Positions 34,334-36,317 of a stretch of 36,317 nt of DNA are shown piece after piece. The notes below the pieces were generated by a model. The model was not told where the DNA came from and ran no database searches. It saw nothing but the letters and a program-made list of their open reading frames with translations. Source of the DNA: Acidimicrobiales bacterium (GTDB taxonomy: Bacteria; Actinomycetota; Acidimicrobiia; Acidimicrobiales; RAAP-2); assembly GCA_017883135.1 (NCBI GenBank), contig JADGOE010000030.1:1-36317 (forward strand). Direction: 5' to 3'. Numbering within the stretch: the stretch's first letter is position 1; the number at the start of each line of letters is the position of its first letter. A program made the translations under genes and the position numbers.

Positions 34334-36120
34334 CCGATACCGGCGGCGAGCGCGTCAAGCGCCGCCCCCGCATCTCACTGCGCTGGCGCGAGTACCGGGC
34401 CCGGTGGACCCTTCCGCTGGTCATCATCGTCATCATCGGGGCGGTCGCCATCGTCGATCACCTCGGATCCCACCGGATCAGCCAGGTCGACCAAGTGGCG
34501 CCCCCGGCCCTCGTTGCGACGACCGGAGGAACGGCAGCCGTCAACGTCGACCGGTCATGGTACGGGTTCAATCCCAATACCCCTGCAGGGGCATCATCGG
34601 CAACGCCCATGCTGCTCACCTCGGTGCTGCCCAGCGCATACATCATCTCCCCCAAGCTGGTACCCCAGGTGAACAGCGACCTGCTGGTGAGTGTGGAGGC
34701 CACGTCGACCTCGCCGCTGACCATCCAGTACGTGATCGATCCCCACGCGGTGTGGTCTGACGGCGTACCGGTCAGTGCGGACGACTTCATCTATGCCTGG
34801 CAGTCGCAGCGAGGGAGCGGGGTGGACGTCGACGGACAGCCGGACCAGGTCGCCTCGACGCTCGGCTACCGGAACGTGGCCTCGGTCGTCGCCAGCCACG
34901 GCAGAAAGACGGTGACAGTGGTGTTCAACACGCCCTTCACCGATTGGCGGGCGATGTTCGACCACATGGTTCCGGCCCACATCGCCAAACGGGTGGGTTG
35001 GAACACCGGGTTCGATACCTTCACCCCCTCGATCGACCTCTCGGCGGGGCCGATGATCGTGCAGTCGGTCACGGGTGGAACCGAGGCGGTGTTGGTCCGG
35101 AACCCCAGCTGGTGGGGGACGCCCAGCGTGCTGAACCGGGTGGTCGTCTCGGTGGCATCGGCGCCATCCACCTGGATCGGTGCACTGGCCGGGAGCAACC
35201 ATGCCGTTGCCCAGCCGGCGACGTTCAACCTGGAGGCACTGAACGCAGTGTCGTCGTTGCCGAACACCCAGAGCTCGGTCAAGCCGTCACTGAACTTCCT
35301 CCAGGTGGAGTTCAATGTGAAATCGACGGTGACCGCCAAGGCCGCAATGCGTGAGGCGATCGCTCATTCCCTCGACCGACCCGCGCTCCTCGCCAGGACC
35401 TTCGCTCCCATCGAACCGGACCTGCTGGTCAGCCAAGACCACTTGGCTGCGCCATCGCAACCGAGCTACAGCCCGTCATCGGCGTCCGGCGAGTATCTGT
35501 CCGCCGATCCTGCGAGCACCGACCGGCTGCTCAAGAGCCTCGGGTTCCATCAGGACCAATCGGGGATCTACATCGATGCCGACGGGAAGCCGCTGACCCT
35601 CCGGATGGCCGTCGAAACGGGCGATCCCTGGGCCGCCAGGGTCGCCACGGCGATCAGCTCCCAGCTGCACGGTGCGGGTATGTCGGTCGTGACGATACCG
35701 GTGGCAGGGTCGGCGGGCCTGGCCGCCGCGGCAGCGGCCAACTTGTACGACATGGCCCTGGTCACCCGGGTCTCCAGCCCGTTCCAGACCGTGACGGAGC
35801 CGTGGTACTCGGATGGCCAAGGGCCCGCAGGTTCCGGTGGCTCGCAGGACTGGAGCAAGTTCGACGACCCCCAGGTCGACCAGCTCTTCCTACAGGCCGC
35901 CCAGGCCTTGAATCCGGTGTCGGGAAGTGCCATCTACGCTCAGATCGACGACCAGCTGTGGGATCAGATGGTTGCCCTGCCCTTGTTCGGGGAGCCGGCA
36001 CTGATCGCCAACGGCGTGCAGATCGACAATGCGCTGTACAACCCTTCGGTGGACGGAATCCTCTGGAACGTGGCCCTCTGGGCGACCCTCAAACCCGGCC
36101 CGAAGGCTGGGCAGGCATAA
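34330..36120 (+). CDS. Membrane-anchored SBP_bac_5 family protein, LpqW-like
   Basis: Extracytoplasmic protein, 596 aa, with the peptide-binding-protein (SBP_bac_5) fold. WSDGVPVSADDFIYAW, TPFTDWRAMFDHMVPAHIAK and AMREAIAHSLDRPALL are family landmarks. Residues 1-26 are basic and cytoplasmic; one span (about WTLPLVIIVIIGAVAIVDHL) follows. I find no cysteine anywhere, so there is no lipobox and the protein is probably anchored by its N-terminus. No permease or ATPase gene accompanies it. Mycobacterial LpqW has this fold and acts in lipomannan/lipoarabinomannan synthesis rather than uptake, so an envelope-glycan role is plausible. An orphan peptide-binding protein is the alternative. GTG 34330 overlaps the secG stop; the longer open frame from 34141 lies inside secG. 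Confidence 0.8.
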   Translation: MTDTGGERVKRRPRISLRWREYRARWTLPLVIIVIIGAVAIVDHLGSHRISQVDQVAPPALVATTGGTAAVNVDRSWYGFNPNTPAGASSATPMLLTSVLPSAYIISPKLVPQVNSDLLVSVEATSTSPLTIQYVIDPHAVWSDGVPVSADDFIYAWQSQRGSGVDVDGQPDQVASTLGYRNVASVVASHGRKTVTVVFNTPFTDWRAMFDHMVPAHIAKRVGWNTGFDTFTPSIDLSAGPMIVQSVTGGTEAVLVRNPSWWGTPSVLNRVVVSVASAPSTWIGALAGSNHAVAQPATFNLEALNAVSSLPNTQSSVKPSLNFLQVEFNVKSTVTAKAAMREAIAHSLDRPALLARTFAPIEPDLLVSQDHLAAPSQPSYSPSSASGEYLSADPASTDRLLKSLGFHQDQSGIYIDADGKPLTLRMAVETGDPWAARVATAISSQLHGAGMSVVTIPVAGSAGLAAAAAANLYDMALVTRVSSPFQTVTEPWYSDGQGPAGSGGSQDWSKFDDPQVDQLFLQAAQALNPVSGSAIYAQIDDQLWDQMVALPLFGEPALIANGVQIDNALYNPSVDGILWNVALWATLKPGPKAGQA

Positions 36121-36188
36121 GGGCAAGGTTGGAGCTCAGTCCGCCGTTGCGGCGCTCGGGCCTGAACCTCGGTTGCCTCAGGGCGCGC

Positions 36189-36194
36189 TACCAT
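36189..36194 (+). promoter_or_regulatory. Candidate -10 box (TACCAT) for tRNA-Leu
   Basis: TACCAT, the hexamer also found before rpsA, the GT39-like gene and uvrB, lies 35 bases before the mature tRNA 5' end. The nearest TTG-type hexamer, TTGCCT (36173-36178), is only 10 bases away, too close for a normal -35. Small stems, CGCCG/CGGCG (36142-36154) and CCTGA/TCAGG (36161-36182), lie upstream and could end the previous transcript. Confidence 0.4.
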
Positions 36195-36229
36195 GCCAGG
36201 CGCCCCGGTAGCGATATCGGTGCCACGTC

Positions 36230-36316
36230 GTCGGAGTGGCGGAATAGGCAGACGCGCTAGCTTGAGGGGCTAGTGCCCGAAAGGGCGTGGGGGTTCAAGT
36301 CCCCCCTCCGACACCA
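36230..36316 (+). tRNA. tRNA-Leu (anticodon GAG)
   Basis: Complete 87-nt class II tRNA. The acceptor stem GTCGGAG (36230-36236) pairs with CTCCGAC (36306-36312), followed by discriminator A and an encoded CCA. The D-arm is GCG/CGC. The anticodon arm is CTAGC-TTGAGGG-GCTAG with anticodon GAG at 36264-36266, reading CUC and CUU. The long variable arm is GCCC-GAAA-GGGC. The T-arm is GGGGG-TTCAAGT-CCCCC. All stems pair perfectly. Confidence 0.97.
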
Positions 36317-36317
36317 C

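Overview
The window is 36.3 kb of GC-rich DNA with GC-ending codons and many GTG starts. Several gene neighbourhoods are typical of Actinomycetota: rpsA, coaE-uvrB-uvrA, uvrC-rapZ-yvcK and gap-pgk-tpiA-secG. The short weakly spaced operons, the TANNNT -10 boxes with poor -35 boxes, and the lack of whiA between yvcK and gap suggest a deep-branching class such as Acidimicrobiia. That placement is an inference. I see no insertion sequence, phage gene, CRISPR array or rRNA.

Layout. (1) 1-1820: the tail of an unknown gene, then rpsA with a structured leader. (2) 1878-7694, minus strand: a five-gene oligopeptide/dipeptide-type ABC importer, reading from a Tat-exported lipoprotein binding protein through two permeases to two ATPases. 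(3) 7886-14343, plus strand: two GT-C membrane glycosyltransferases, a UDP-galactopyranose-mutase-like flavoprotein and a Wzx-like flippase. (4) 14398-18966, minus strand: a giant AftD-like (DUF3367) arabinofuranosyltransferase-family membrane protein. (5) 19058-20569: a methyltransferase and coaE. (6) 20623-25782: uvrB and uvrA. (7) 25865-26980, minus strand: nadA. (8) 27198-30855: uvrC-rapZ-yvcK, coupled by ATGA overlaps. (9) 30978-36120: gap-pgk-tpiA-secG and an orphan SBP_bac_5 protein resembling LpqW. (10) 36230-36316: tRNA-Leu(GAG) with encoded CCA.

How the parts fit. The flanks are housekeeping: translation, CoA synthesis, nucleotide excision repair, NAD synthesis, lower glycolysis and Sec export. 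Between rpsA and coaE, which lie close together in mycobacteria and Streptomyces, sits about 18 kb holding the peptide importer and an envelope-glycan module. The module has lipid-linked-sugar-dependent GT-C enzymes, a flippase and an AftD homologue. It looks like a set for assembling an extracytoplasmic lipoglycan or arabinan-like polymer. The LpqW-like protein at the far end belongs to a family tied in mycobacteria to lipomannan/lipoarabinomannan synthesis, so the two ends may be functionally linked. This combination is the part of the window most likely to hold undescribed biology.

Regulation visible in the sequence: recurrent TACCAT and TACACT -10-like hexamers, several only 6-7 nt before the start codon (leaderless transcripts); a paired-repeat candidate operator between the importer and the glycan genes; hairpins between convergent genes; and many 4-bp start/stop overlaps.
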